Assembly (NCBI GenBank): GCA_036258055.1
Contig: DATAEK010000259.1
Span: 1 to 21,605, forward strand
DNA from: DATAEK01 sp036258055
Lineage (GTDB): Bacteria; Acidobacteriota; Vicinamibacteria; Vicinamibacterales; 2-12-FULL-66-21
Reading direction: 5' to 3'
DNA: 21,605 nucleotides
The notes under the pieces are model-generated. The model had not been told where the DNA came from. It made no database searches and saw only the letters and a list, made by a program, of their open reading frames with translations. Both the position numbers and the translations under genes were made by a program. Positions within the stretch are counted from its first letter, which is position 1. The number at the start of each line of letters is the position of its first letter. Shown here piece by piece: positions 1-8,745 of the stretch.

Positions 1-18
1 GAATGCGGAGCGCTTCAT
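1..18 (-). CDS. start of an unidentified gene, truncated by the window edge
   Basis: An ATG at 18-16 on the minus strand opens a reading frame beginning MKRSAF that leaves the window. It is preceded by a strong purine-rich ribosome binding site (AAGGGGGAG at about 22-30), which is the main reason for calling it. The basic first residues would fit the start of a signal peptide, but six residues are too few to identify anything. It lies 129 nt downstream of the TPR gene on the same strand. A TATTAT hexamer (minus strand, 78-83) could be the -10 of its own promoter, although no convincing -35 was found. It may belong to the glp operon or be separate. Confidence 0.4.
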
Positions 19-147
19 GAACTCCCCCTTGGCAGGTTGGTGGACACGCAGAAAGTGCGGCACCTCCGGAGGGCGGGATAATACTCCAGATAACTAGTCA
101 GTTCGAATGATGCGTCGGGCCGAAGCAGCTCGACAGGAAGAACACGT

Positions 148-981
148 TCACTGTTTCATCCGGCCCAGTTCGACGGAGCTGGCCACTGCGCCGAACGCGG
201 ACTGTTGCGCCGGCGGCGTGATCGCCTTCTCGAAGTACTCGCGCGCCTTCGGCTCGCGCCCGTTCAGCAGATGCCAGATGCCGATGCTGTAGGCGACAGT
301 CGGCAGCTGAATGGCATCCTTTTCCATGGTCTTGGCGACTTCTTCTTCCGTTTTGACGCCTTTGAAGAGGAGCAGCCGGTCGATGTACGCGCTGGGCGCC
401 TGGTTGGGATCCGGTGCGAACCCGTCCAGCAGCTTCTGCGCGTCGGCCTTCCGGCCGGCCCTCGTCAGCGCGAGGAACTGCCACGCCTGACAGGATGTGC
501 GATTGTCGGGCGTTTGCGCCGTGCGGATGCAGCCGTCGTAAGTCTCAGCCGCCTTGGCGAAATCGCCGGTCAGGTAACGCGCCAGCGCAAGGTGATAGAA
601 GAGTCCGTAATCGTCCTTCTTCATCGCCTCGACGCGGTTCAGATCCGCGAGCGCCAGGTCGAGCTGCTTCAGATTGATGTAGTAGTGGCCGCGGTCGATG
701 AGGGCTGCCGCGTCATCGGCGCGAAGCTCCAGCGCTTTCGAGCAGCTGTCAACGGCCTCCTTCTGCCGCTGCAGCCTGGCGAGCGCCTGGCCGCGGGCGC
801 GGTGAAAGTCGGCGTTCTTTCCATCGAGCGCGATGGCGCGATCGTAGGCGGCGAGCGCCTTGTCGTTTTCCTGCTTCTCGTAGGCCGCCTTGCCCTCCTC
901 GTAGGCTTTCAACGCCTCCGCAGAGCTGCCGGCCTGAGCGGGTACCTGCATCAGGAGCGCGAGAAGACAGATGATCGTCAT
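148..981 (-). CDS. secreted tetratricopeptide repeat (TPR) protein
   Basis: This 277-residue protein starts with a hydrophobic leader (about residues 1-17, ending VPAQA), so it is probably exported to the periplasm. The rest is helical repeat sequence. At least four TPR units can be seen at about residues 22-55, 56-89, 90-123 and 124-157, with the usual A/G-Y/A-P-like spacing, and another TPR-like pair near the C-terminus (about 220-260). TPR proteins act as protein-binding scaffolds and have no catalytic residues. The start is supported by GGAGG five bases upstream of the ATG. The gene begins only 30 nt after the glpD stop codon on the same strand, so it is probably cotranscribed with glycerol catabolism genes. 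A functional link is inference only; TPR genes are common and promiscuous in location. Confidence 0.85.
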   Translation of the reverse strand: MTIICLLALLMQVPAQAGSSAEALKAYEEGKAAYEKQENDKALAAYDRAIALDGKNADFHRARGQALARLQRQKEAVDSCSKALELRADDAAALIDRGHYYINLKQLDLALADLNRVEAMKKDDYGLFYHLALARYLTGDFAKAAETYDGCIRTAQTPDNRTSCQAWQFLALTRAGRKADAQKLLDGFAPDPNQAPSAYIDRLLLFKGVKTEEEVAKTMEKDAIQLPTVAYSIGIWHLLNGREPKAREYFEKAITPPAQQSAFGAVASSVELGRMKQ

Positions 982-1011
982 ACGGTCCTCCAGGTGTGGT
1001 GAGCGGTCGGA

Positions 1012-2583
1012 TCATGCGTCAGCCGACACGACATATCCTCCGGCCAGCGTGCGAAACGCGTCAACCTGCTGCGCCTGCCACGCTTGGTCACGACCCAGCT
1101 CGCGCGCGAGCAATCTGGCGGTCTCGGGCGCCATCTCCATCGCCGCACGCGCGTTGAGGAAGAGCGCGCGCGTCCGTCTCGCCAGCACGTCTTCGACCGT
1201 CCGCGCCATCTCGACGCGCGCGGCCCATACCACCTCGGCCCCGCAAGGAGGAAGCGCCGGATGAAGCGGTGTCGCGAGTGACGGCTCGGCGCGGATGAGA
1301 TCCTGAATCAGCACCGCATCGGACCCGTAGACCGAGAGCGCGCCAAAATTGTCCGCCTGACGATGAAAACCGTGCACGTTGAGATTCCGCGTCACGCACG
1401 GCTTCTCGGGCAGCCGCGCCAGCGTCGCGGCGTGGTCCACGCAGTCTTCGGCCATGTGGCGGTAGGTCGTCCATTTGCCGCCCGCAATCGTGAGCAGGCC
1501 GGACGGGTCGATATGGATCGTGTGATCACGCGACAGCGACGCGGTGTTCCCGCCGGCTCCCGAGCGCACCAGCGGCCTGATGCCGACGAACACACTCAGG
1601 ACGTCGGCGCGCGTGATCGGCCGTCGCAAGTAGCGTCCCGCCGTTTCCAGGATGAACTCGATTTCGTCCTCGAGTGGACGCGGCTCGAGCGTGACCTCGC
1701 TGATCGGCGTGTCGGTCGTGCCGACCACGGTGTGCCCGTGCCACGGGATCGCGAACATGACCCGGCCGTCGGCCGTGTGCGGGACCATGATCGCGTGCCC
1801 TCCAGGAAGATACGAACCATCGAACACGAGATGGATGCCCTGGCTGGGTGCAATGAGGGGCGCGGCGTCCGGATGCACGAGCCGGCGCACGTGGTCGCTC
1901 AGCGGTCCGGCCGCGTTGATGACGACGCGAGCCGGCGCGCGAAACTCCTGTCCGCTCTCCAGGTCTCGCGCGACGATCCCGTCGACGAAGCCATCAGGGT
2001 CGCGCGTCAGCGCGGTGGCCGGCGTGTAGTTCAGCGTGACGGCGCCCTGCTCGACTGCGGTGGCCGCCAGATTGATCAGCAGCCGCGCATCATCGAACTG
2101 CCCGTCGAAGTAGACCACGCCGCCGCGCAGCCCCTCGGTCTTGATCGTCGGCAGCCGCGCCAGCGTTTCTTCCTTGGAGAGCATCTGCGATCCGCCGAAA
2201 CCGTAGCGGCCCGCGAGCATGTCGTAGACCTTCAGGCCGACGCCGTAGAACGGCGCCTCCCACCACTCGTAATTCGGGACGACGAACGCCAGGTCCGTCA
2301 CGAGATGCGGCGCGTTCTGGCGAAGCAGGCCGCGTTCCTTGAGCGCCTCCATCACCAGCGAAATGGCGCCCTGCTCGAGATACCGGACCCCGCCGTGCAC
2401 GAGCTTCGTCGAACGGCTGGACGTGCCTTTCCCGAAGTCGTGCTGCTCGACGAGCAGCACGTCGTAGCCGCGCGAGGCCGCGTCGACGGCGACGCCCATT
2501 CCCACCGCGCCGCCGCCAATGATGACCACGTCCCACGGTTCACGCCGTTCGATGGCGCGGCCCAGCAACTCGGCGCGGTTCAT
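1012..2583 (-). CDS. glpD: FAD-dependent glycerol-3-phosphate dehydrogenase
   Basis: This enzyme oxidises sn-glycerol-3-phosphate to dihydroxyacetone phosphate and passes electrons to the quinone pool at the inner membrane. The 523-residue length is typical of GlpD. The N-terminus holds the FAD-binding Rossmann motif GGGAVG (residues 23-28), followed by the family signature SSRSTKLVHGGVRYLE (55-70). Further hallmarks are the GIRPLV segment and the GGKWTTYR motif, followed by a C-terminal helical domain. A longer in-frame start at 2679 exists, but it lies inside glpK and adds 32 residues unlike the family. The ATG at 2583 places the first beta strand at the expected distance and has GGAG about nine bases upstream. 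It lies 28 nt after glpK. No residues seem to be missing. Confidence 0.97.
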   Translation of the reverse strand: MNRAELLGRAIERREPWDVVIIGGGAVGMGVAVDAASRGYDVLLVEQHDFGKGTSSRSTKLVHGGVRYLEQGAISLVMEALKERGLLRQNAPHLVTDLAFVVPNYEWWEAPFYGVGLKVYDMLAGRYGFGGSQMLSKEETLARLPTIKTEGLRGGVVYFDGQFDDARLLINLAATAVEQGAVTLNYTPATALTRDPDGFVDGIVARDLESGQEFRAPARVVINAAGPLSDHVRRLVHPDAAPLIAPSQGIHLVFDGSYLPGGHAIMVPHTADGRVMFAIPWHGHTVVGTTDTPISEVTLEPRPLEDEIEFILETAGRYLRRPITRADVLSVFVGIRPLVRSGAGGNTASLSRDHTIHIDPSGLLTIAGGKWTTYRHMAEDCVDHAATLARLPEKPCVTRNLNVHGFHRQADNFGALSVYGSDAVLIQDLIRAEPSLATPLHPALPPCGAEVVWAARVEMARTVEDVLARRTRALFLNARAAMEMAPETARLLARELGRDQAWQAQQVDAFRTLAGGYVVSADA

Positions 2584-2611
2584 GGTGGCGGCGCTCCACG
2601 CGTCTGGAGGG

Positions 2612-4102
2612 TCATGCCTTCTGCCAGCCTTTGGCGCGTTCGAGCGCCTGGCTCCAGCGTCCGCGCAGCTCATTGACACGTGCCGCGCCCATCGACGGCT
2701 CGAAGCGACGCTCCGTCCGCCACTGGTTGGCGATTTCCTCTCCGCTCTTCCAGAAGCCGACCGCCAACCCGGCCAGATACGCCGCGCCCAATGCCGTCGT
2801 CTCCGTGATCTGCGGGCGGACGACGGGCGCGCCGATCAGATCCGATTGAAACTGCATCAGGAGATCGTTCCGTGCTGCGCCGCCGTCCACCCGAAGCTCG
2901 GCCAGACGCACACCGGCATCCGCCTGCATGGCATCGAGGAGATCCGCCGACTGAAACGCGATGGACTCGATCGCCGCGCGGGCGATGTGGGCAGCGGTCG
3001 TGCCGCGCGTCAGCCCCACGATCGCACCGCGTGCGTACTGATCCCAATGCGGCGCGCCGAGCCCGGCAAACGCGGGCACGAGATAGACGTCGCCGTTGTC
3101 GGGGACAGACAGCGCCAGCGCCTCGACGTCGCTGGACGATCGAATCACACCAAGGCCGTCGCGGAGCCACTGGACGACCGCGCCTCCGATGAAGACGCTG
3201 CCTTCGAGCGCGTATTCCGCCGCGCCGGCGCGCGTCCAGGCGACGGTCGTCAGCAACCCGTGGTGAGACGCCGGCGCCTTCGCGCCCGTGTTCTGCAGCA
3301 TGAAGCAGCCGGTTCCGTAGGTGTTCTTGGTCATGCCCGGCGACGTGCACATCTGCCCGAAGAGCGCCGCCTGCTGATCGCCGGCGATGCCGGCGAGTGG
3401 CACCGACTCGAGACCGAGCGTCGTCGTCACTTCACCGTAGACCTCGCTCGAGTTGCGCACCGCCGGCAGCACGCTGCGCGGCACGCGCAACGCGCGCAGC
3501 AGCTCGTCGTCCCATTGGAGCGTGTGGATGTTGAACAGCAGCGTGCGGGACGCGTTGCTGGCGTCCGTGATGTGCAGCCGCCCGTCCGTGAGCCTCCAGA
3601 GAAGCCAGGAGTCGATCGTGCCGAACGCGAGGTCGCCTGCCTCGGCGCGCGAGCGGGCGCCGTCCACGTTGTCGAGAATCCAGGCGAGCTTCGTGCCCGA
3701 GAAGTAGGCATCCAGCACCAGGCCGGTGCGCTCACGGAACAGCGGTTCGGCGCCCTCCGACCGAAGCCGATCGCACGCAGCCGCAGTCCGCCGATCCTGC
3801 CAGACGATCGCGTTGGCGATGGGCTGACCGGTCTTGCGATCCCAGACAACCGTGGTCTCGCGCTGGTTGGTGATGCCAATCCCGGCCACATCGGTCGCGC
3901 GCACGCCCGCGCCGGCCAGTACTTCCACGGCGACACCGGCCTGTGACGTCCAGATCTCCAGCGGATCGTGTTCCACCCAGCCTGGTTGCGGAAAAATCTG
4001 ACGAAACTCGCGCTGCGCGACTCCTTTGATCCCGCCGTTCCGATCGAACAGGATGGCCCGCGAACTCGTCGTGCCCTGGTCCAGGGCGAGGATGTACGAC
4101 AC
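2612..4102 (-). CDS. glpK: glycerol kinase
   Basis: Glycerol kinase phosphorylates glycerol with ATP to glycerol-3-phosphate, the substrate of the next gene product. The 496-residue protein matches the normal length of this FGGY-family kinase. Visible motifs are the N-terminal phosphate-binding segment DQGTTSSRAILFD (8-20), the glycerol-binding RE pair (81-82) with Y133, the catalytic aspartate in GDQQAALFGQ (D242), and the FGGY-type segment ETTALGAAYLAG near the C-terminus. The start is a GTG at 4102-4100, preceded at four bases by GGAGGG. It is the first gene of the minus-strand operon glpK-glpD-TPR. No glycerol facilitator (glpF) or GlpR-type regulator is present beside it, so uptake and control must be encoded elsewhere or through the diverged upstream region. 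Confidence 0.97.
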   Translation of the reverse strand: MSYILALDQGTTSSRAILFDRNGGIKGVAQREFRQIFPQPGWVEHDPLEIWTSQAGVAVEVLAGAGVRATDVAGIGITNQRETTVVWDRKTGQPIANAIVWQDRRTAAACDRLRSEGAEPLFRERTGLVLDAYFSGTKLAWILDNVDGARSRAEAGDLAFGTIDSWLLWRLTDGRLHITDASNASRTLLFNIHTLQWDDELLRALRVPRSVLPAVRNSSEVYGEVTTTLGLESVPLAGIAGDQQAALFGQMCTSPGMTKNTYGTGCFMLQNTGAKAPASHHGLLTTVAWTRAGAAEYALEGSVFIGGAVVQWLRDGLGVIRSSSDVEALALSVPDNGDVYLVPAFAGLGAPHWDQYARGAIVGLTRGTTAAHIARAAIESIAFQSADLLDAMQADAGVRLAELRVDGGAARNDLLMQFQSDLIGAPVVRPQITETTALGAAYLAGLAVGFWKSGEEIANQWRTERRFEPSMGAARVNELRGRWSQALERAKGWQKA

Positions 4103-4276
4103 GTAACCCTCCAGATGTCGGTGGCCTGACTGCAGGTCAGCGCCGCCCGCGGCACCTCCGCCGGAGCGCCCACTTTCACCGATCTCTCACAATCGCCGCA
4201 AGAGGCCTGGGTCGCGACACCTGTGTACGGATGTGGTGGGGCAGATCCCCCCACCCCCCTTAACGCGTCTTAAAAA

Positions 4277-4816
4277 GTGAAGACCGATGTCGAGGAGGCC
4301 CTGCGGTACGCCGTCGATCATTAGCCGACGGTCAAAGCCGCGGTGGAGCAGGTCACTGCATCAGCCGCGGGGGTGACCGTCGCCAGGGCAGGATATCTCC
4401 CACGTCTTGATTCGCTCTGGCAGTCGAACAGGGCGACGGCGAACAACATCTTCGGTCAGCTCCTGCCGCAATCAGTGATGCCGGCGATCACCGGCCCCGT
4501 GCTGTCGTCCGCATCCAGCCAGAGCGTCTGGGGCAGCGCCACAGGTGCGCTGTTCTCGTGGGAACCGTTCGACTTCGGCCTTCGCCGCGCCGCGGTGCGT
4601 GCCGCCGACGCCGCTGTCGTGCGGGCGCGTGCTGACGAAGCGCTGACGCGTCTCGACGTGCAGAGCGCGGTGGGCGCAGCGTTCCTGGCCGTGGTGATTG
4701 CCGAACAGGCCGTTGTCGCAGCCGGGGCCGACGTCGAACGGCGCGACGTGCTCGCCCGCGCCGTACACACGTTGGCTCGAAGGCGGATGCCGATCGAAGC
4801 ACGTACGACAGCCTGA
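4277..4816 (+). pseudogene. relic of a TolC-type outer-membrane efflux protein (N-terminal part)
   Basis: The translated sequence reads like the first third of a TolC/OEP outer-membrane channel protein: EEALRYAVDH, then PTVKAAVEQV, then a segment on surface-loop and helix residues (GYLPRLDSLWQSN, LFSWEPFDFGLRR, AFLAVVIAEQAVVAA). An in-frame TAG at 4322-4324 falls where this family has a residue between the H and PTV. The match stops at about 4775 (VHTLA), after which the frame reads nonsense to a TGA at 4814. No signal peptide is encoded upstream, as a stop codon (4271) lies two codons before the recognisable sequence. The fragment therefore lacks its start, has a nonsense codon and has lost its C-terminal two thirds. 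It is joined directly to an adaptor-protein relic. Confidence 0.75.
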
Positions 4817-5574
4817 AGGCCGCGTCCGCCACACCGGGCGTCGTCGCGGGAAACGACCTGCTCATCGCTGAGAAAGCGGCCGAGGCGAGCCAGAATCAGG
4901 TGGCAGCGGGTCAGCAAAGCGTCGAGGCAGCGCGGCAGGCGATGAATGCCACGCGCGACCTCGAGGAATATCTCCAGGTGACGGCGCCGTTCGAAGGGGT
5001 CGTGACCGAGCGCGGTGTTCATCCCGGCGCGCTGGTTGGGCCTGCGAGCGAGTCGGGCCCGACTGTGCCCATGGTCCGGCTCGTGCAGAACAGCCGCCTG
5101 CGCCTCATCGTCGCGGTACCAGTGGCCTACACCGCAGCGATTCGGGCCGGCACAGAGGTTCCCTTCTCGGTGGCGGCGTACCCGGGTCAGACATGGTCCG
5201 GCACCGTCGCGCGAATCGCGCATGCCGTCGATGTGACGACGAGAACCATGGCCGTGGAGCTCGATGTCACGAACGCGGATGGTCGCCTCGCGCCCGGGAC
5301 CTTCTGCCAGGTCCGTTGGTCCGTTCGGCGGTCTGGGCCCTCGCTCTTCGTGCCGAGTGGCAGCGTGGCATCCACCACCGACCGCACCTTCGTCGTGCGG
5401 ATTCGCAACGGCAAGACGGAATGGGTCGATGTCAAGACGGGCCTGACATCAGGCTCGCTGGTCGAGGTCTTCGGGAACCTCCGAGCCGGCGACGAGATCG
5501 CGAGTCGCGGGACGGATGAAATGCGGCCGGGAACTGAGGTCCGAACGAGAGGAACGAAACCGGCAACTTCTTGA
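4780..5574 (+). pseudogene. relic of an RND efflux periplasmic adaptor (membrane fusion protein), C-terminal part
   Basis: From about 4780, in a different frame from the TolC relic, the sequence encodes the back two thirds of an RND/HlyD-type adaptor. It begins within the helical hairpin (ADADRS, TYDSLKAASATPGVVAGNDL) and continues through the lipoyl half-motif (VTAPFEGVVTERGVHPGALV), the beta-barrel region (LRLIVAVPVAYTAAI, YPGQTWSGTVARI) and the membrane-proximal end (GLTSGSLVEVFGNLRAGDEI). It stops at a TGA at 5572. The N-terminus, with signal peptide and first lipoyl half, is missing. The first in-frame ATG, at about 4945, lies well inside the helical hairpin. No inner-membrane RND pump gene follows. 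The open frame has stayed free of stop codons, so decay may be recent, but a functional product is unlikely. Confidence 0.75.
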
Positions 5575-5687
5575 CGAGATCGCGATCATCTGGAATGCGC
5601 CATTCCAGCGCTCCATCAGCTTCAGATCGTCACGGCCGATCGTGATCGTGTACATCTCCAGCAGAGCTTTGAATCACGGCGAATCCG

Positions 5688-5693
5688 TGTAAT
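5688..5693 (+). promoter_or_regulatory. possible -10 element for the molybdenum hydroxylase operon
   Basis: TGTAAT, in the context CCGTGTAATCTTGG, matches four of the six bases of the TATAAT consensus and lies about 80 nt before the first gene of the operon. A CTTTGA fifteen bases upstream could serve as a weak -35. This is a single-site visual call and would be unremarkable by chance. Confidence 0.25.
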
Positions 5694-5771
5694 CTTGGAC
5701 CGATTCCATTTTCTGAATCCGCACGAATATCCACGCAGCCTCTACGAGTCTTCAGCTGTAGGGAGCACCAG

Positions 5772-6353
5772 ATGGCCGAACACGTGACTTTCCTTGACGG
5801 TGTGGCCGTTGACGAACGCGCGACAACGGGAGAAGGGAGGCGAGTGATTGGGCCCGACGCCGTCATTCTTGCCTTGCAGGTCAATAGGCGTACAGTGCGC
5901 GTCGCAGCCGATCCCGGCACGACGCTCGTGCAGGTGCTGCGCGACCAGCTCGGTCTGACCGGCACCAAAATCGGTTGCGACCGAGGCGCCTGCGCGGCGT
6001 GCACTGTGTGGCTCGACGGCGAGGTGGCAGCGAGCTGCATGACGCTCGCCTTCGACGCGCGAGGCCGGAGTATCACGACGATCGAGGGACTCGCCGACGG
6101 CGACACGCTTCATCCCGTCCAGCAAGCGTTCGTCGAGCACGACGCGATGCAGTGCGGGTTCTGCACGCCGGGCATGGTGATGAGCTGCGCTGCGCTCGTC
6201 GATCGCAACCCTCATTGCACATTGGACGATGTGAAGGCGGCAGTAAGTGGGCATCTCTGTCGATGCGGCACGTATCCCAACGTCTTCAAAGCGACGCTGG
6301 CGGCGGCCGAGCGCGTCAGGTCCGGGGCGAAGCGCGAGGCAGGTGCGCGATGA
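5772..6353 (+). CDS. (2Fe-2S)-binding small subunit of a xanthine dehydrogenase/aldehyde oxidase-type enzyme
   Basis: This 193-residue subunit carries the two [2Fe-2S] clusters that relay electrons from the molybdenum centre to FAD. The plant-type ferredoxin domain has cysteines C69, C74, C77 and C89 (CDRGACAACTVW and then ASC). The second, helical domain has C128, C131, C163 and C165 (CGFCTPGM and CRCGTY). All eight ligands are present. The first 30 residues come before the ferredoxin fold and contain no twin-arginine motif, unlike the Tat leader of the periplasmic PaoA/YagT of E. coli, so a cytoplasmic location is more likely. GGGAG sits about seven bases before the ATG. The gene ends in an ATGA overlap with the molybdenum subunit, which implies translational coupling. 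Confidence 0.95.
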   Translation: MAEHVTFLDGVAVDERATTGEGRRVIGPDAVILALQVNRRTVRVAADPGTTLVQVLRDQLGLTGTKIGCDRGACAACTVWLDGEVAASCMTLAFDARGRSITTIEGLADGDTLHPVQQAFVEHDAMQCGFCTPGMVMSCAALVDRNPHCTLDDVKAAVSGHLCRCGTYPNVFKATLAAAERVRSGAKREAGAR

Positions 6354-8734
6354 GCGCGCAGGCTACACGTCAGCAGGAGTTGGCGTACGGCATCATCGGC
6401 GAACGGGTGGAGCAGGTCGCTCGTCGCGTGCCCGCCGATGAGCCCCCACCGCTGGCTGAGAACGCGAAGCTGAAGGTCATCGGCCAGCCCGTGCCGAGGT
6501 TCGACGCCGTTCAGAAGGTCACCGGCAAGGCACGTTATACGTTCGACGTCCAACTGCCCGGTATGCTCTACGCGCGCCGAGTCGCCAGCTCGGTGCCACA
6601 CGCCCGCGTCGTCGCGATCGACACATCGGCCGCGGAGAAGCATCCGGGCGTTCGCGCGGTGCACGTGCTCGACCGCCAGCTGCAAAGCGCGCAGCTCCGC
6701 GACCCGAACGTCGAAGCAAAGGCGCGGTATCCAGTCGTCAGATATCTCGGGCAGCCGCTTGCGGCCGTCGCGGCCGAGAGCCAGCGCGCCGCCGATGAGG
6801 CCGCCGCGCTGGTCAAGATCACCTACGAGCCTCTGCCACACGTCACGACGCTCGACGAAGCCATGAAGGACGAGGCGCCCGTTGTCTTTCCTGGCGCAAC
6901 CGAGCAACCGGCGACAGCGGGTGGTGGCGGCGCGACGCCGGGGCTGCCGCAGCGCGGCAACATCCGCGGCCCCGATACGGGCATGATGTTCGGCTTGCCG
7001 AGAGGCGATGTCGCGAAAGGTCTCGCAGACGCCGCCGTCGTCGTCGAGGCGGAGTATCGCACGCAGGTGCAAACGCATGTGCCAATGGAGTCACACGGCA
7101 TGGTGGCGGACTGGCGTGATGATGGATTGACCATCTACGCCTCGACGCAGTTCACGATGAGCGTGCGCGACGAGGCCGCCGAGATGTTCGAGTTGCCCAA
7201 GAACCGGGTGCGAGTCATCAGCGAGTTCACCGGCGGCGGATTCGGCGCCAAGTACGGGATCGGCAACTTCGGGCTGCTGGCGATCAACCTGTCGCGAAAG
7301 ACAGGTCTGCCCGTGCGGCTCATGCTCGACAGACGTGAGGAGCATGTCGCCGTGGGCAACCGACCCAGCAGCAGGCAGCGTTTGAGCATCGGTGCGAAGC
7401 GCGATGGCACCCTCACGGCGATCAAGCTGGAAAGCTACGGCACCGGTGGCGTCGCGGCAGGCGCGGGTGTCGGCTTTGCCCACGCGATGATGTACCCGTG
7501 TCCGAACGTCACCGCCGAGCAGTACGACGTGTTCACGAACGCCGGGCCGTGCGCCGCATTTCGGGCGCCAGGACAGGTGCAGGGTATCTTCGGGCTCGAG
7601 CAATCCCTCGACGAGCTCGCCGAGCGGCTGGCCATGGATCCCGTCGCGTTCCGCGACAAGATCGACACGAGCGGCACCGAGGATTCGCGCGCGCGGCGAG
7701 TAGAGCGCCACCGCGGCGCCGAGAAGTGTGGTTGGAGCTCGCGCCGGAAACCGGGCGCGGACGCGGGGCCACTCAAGCGCGGCCTCGGCATGGCCCAGTC
7801 TCACTGGGTATCTGTGATCCACCCGCCGACATCGTGCGAGGTGCGCATCAACGGTGACGGGTCGGTTGAAGCCTTCAACGGGGCGCAGGATGTCGGCACG
7901 GGTACACGAACTGTGCTGGCGCAGGTGGTGGCCGAGGAGCTCGGGCTTCGTGCGGACCAGATAGCCAGCCACATCGGCGACACGCGGTATCCGACCGGTC
8001 CCGCATCCGGCGGCAGCCGAGTGACCGGCTCGTTGACTCCGGCCGCTCGAAACGCGGCGTATCGTGCCGCGCGCGATCTTGCGACGCGACTGGCGCCCGT
8101 ACTGGGCGTGCAGCCGGACGCGATCGCCTTTGCCGACGGGCACGTCGGCGTGCCGGGGAACGCGAAGGCCTGGCTCCCATTCGAGGATGCCATCAGGAAA
8201 CTGAACATCACGGAGCTCTCGTACCGCGCGGATCGCCGCGAGGACTACGACGGCTATGGCATGGTGACGTCCGAGTATGCAATCGGCAAGCACGGCATCG
8301 GCGGCGTGCAGTTCGCCGACGTCCTCGTCGATGTCGAAACGGGCGCTGTGAAGGTGCAACGCATCGTCGCCTTTCACGATTGCGGCCGACCGATCAATCC
8401 CAGATTGACGGAAAACCAGATTTACGGCGGCGTCATCCAGGGGATGAGCTACGCGCTCTACGAAGAACGGCACCTCGACGCCAGGTCCGGACTGCAACTG
8501 AATGCGAACATCGACCAATACAAGATCGTGGGCTCGCGGGAGGTTCCTGTCATCGAGGTTTATCTTCTCGAGCAGCTGACCGGCCAGTCGTCGACCGATG
8601 CGCGCGGCGTCGCCGAGCCTGCGAACGTCGCGACGGCGGCGGCTATCGCCAACGCGTTCTACAACGCGACCGGCAAGCGTATCCGGACGCTGCCAATGAC
8701 GCCAGCGAATGTACTTCGGGCTCTGAGCGCGTAA
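6350..8734 (+). CDS. molybdopterin-binding catalytic subunit of a xanthine dehydrogenase/aldehyde oxidase-type enzyme
   Basis: This 794-residue protein is the catalytic subunit that hydroxylates an aldehyde or N-heterocycle using water and a molybdenum cofactor. The order of domains is an aldehyde oxidase a/b hammerhead domain (about 45-165), then the Mo-cofactor-binding domain. Key motifs are FTGGGFGAK (293-301), CAAFRAPGQVQGIFGLE (401-417), AQDVGTGTRTVLAQVVAEELG (512-532), SGGSRVTGS (553-561), and GVAEPANVATAAAIANAFY near the end, where E756 is in the position of the catalytic glutamate. The sequence fits the PaoC/YagR branch of the family better than true xanthine dehydrogenase, judged from the linker and length. 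The ATG at 6350 overlaps the stop of the previous gene. An in-frame extension upstream lies within the [2Fe-2S] gene and is not coding. Substrate is unknown. Confidence 0.95.
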   Translation: MSAQATRQQELAYGIIGERVEQVARRVPADEPPPLAENAKLKVIGQPVPRFDAVQKVTGKARYTFDVQLPGMLYARRVASSVPHARVVAIDTSAAEKHPGVRAVHVLDRQLQSAQLRDPNVEAKARYPVVRYLGQPLAAVAAESQRAADEAAALVKITYEPLPHVTTLDEAMKDEAPVVFPGATEQPATAGGGGATPGLPQRGNIRGPDTGMMFGLPRGDVAKGLADAAVVVEAEYRTQVQTHVPMESHGMVADWRDDGLTIYASTQFTMSVRDEAAEMFELPKNRVRVISEFTGGGFGAKYGIGNFGLLAINLSRKTGLPVRLMLDRREEHVAVGNRPSSRQRLSIGAKRDGTLTAIKLESYGTGGVAAGAGVGFAHAMMYPCPNVTAEQYDVFTNAGPCAAFRAPGQVQGIFGLEQSLDELAERLAMDPVAFRDKIDTSGTEDSRARRVERHRGAEKCGWSSRRKPGADAGPLKRGLGMAQSHWVSVIHPPTSCEVRINGDGSVEAFNGAQDVGTGTRTVLAQVVAEELGLRADQIASHIGDTRYPTGPASGGSRVTGSLTPAARNAAYRAARDLATRLAPVLGVQPDAIAFADGHVGVPGNAKAWLPFEDAIRKLNITELSYRADRREDYDGYGMVTSEYAIGKHGIGGVQFADVLVDVETGAVKVQRIVAFHDCGRPINPRLTENQIYGGVIQGMSYALYEERHLDARSGLQLNANIDQYKIVGSREVPVIEVYLLEQLTGQSSTDARGVAEPANVATAAAIANAFYNATGKRIRTLPMTPANVLRALSA

Positions 8735-8745
8735 ACAGGTAGCTG

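Noticed and set aside
1363..2676. An open frame of over 430 codons on the plus strand opposite glpD
   Set aside because: It is the shadow of glpD; it has no ribosome binding site and no recognisable domain, whereas the glpD frame has all family motifs.
4235..4260. GGTGGGG and CCCCACC hairpin ahead of the TolC relic
   Set aside because: The stem is made of low-complexity G and C runs, has no T tract and no gene ends here, so chance is a good explanation.
5574..5655. Minus-strand text beginning MYTITIGRDDLKLMERWNGAF after the adaptor relic
   Set aside because: The first twenty residues look protein-like and might be the end of a lost gene, but the frame quickly becomes Ser/Arg-rich, has no ribosome binding site and overlaps the adaptor relic.
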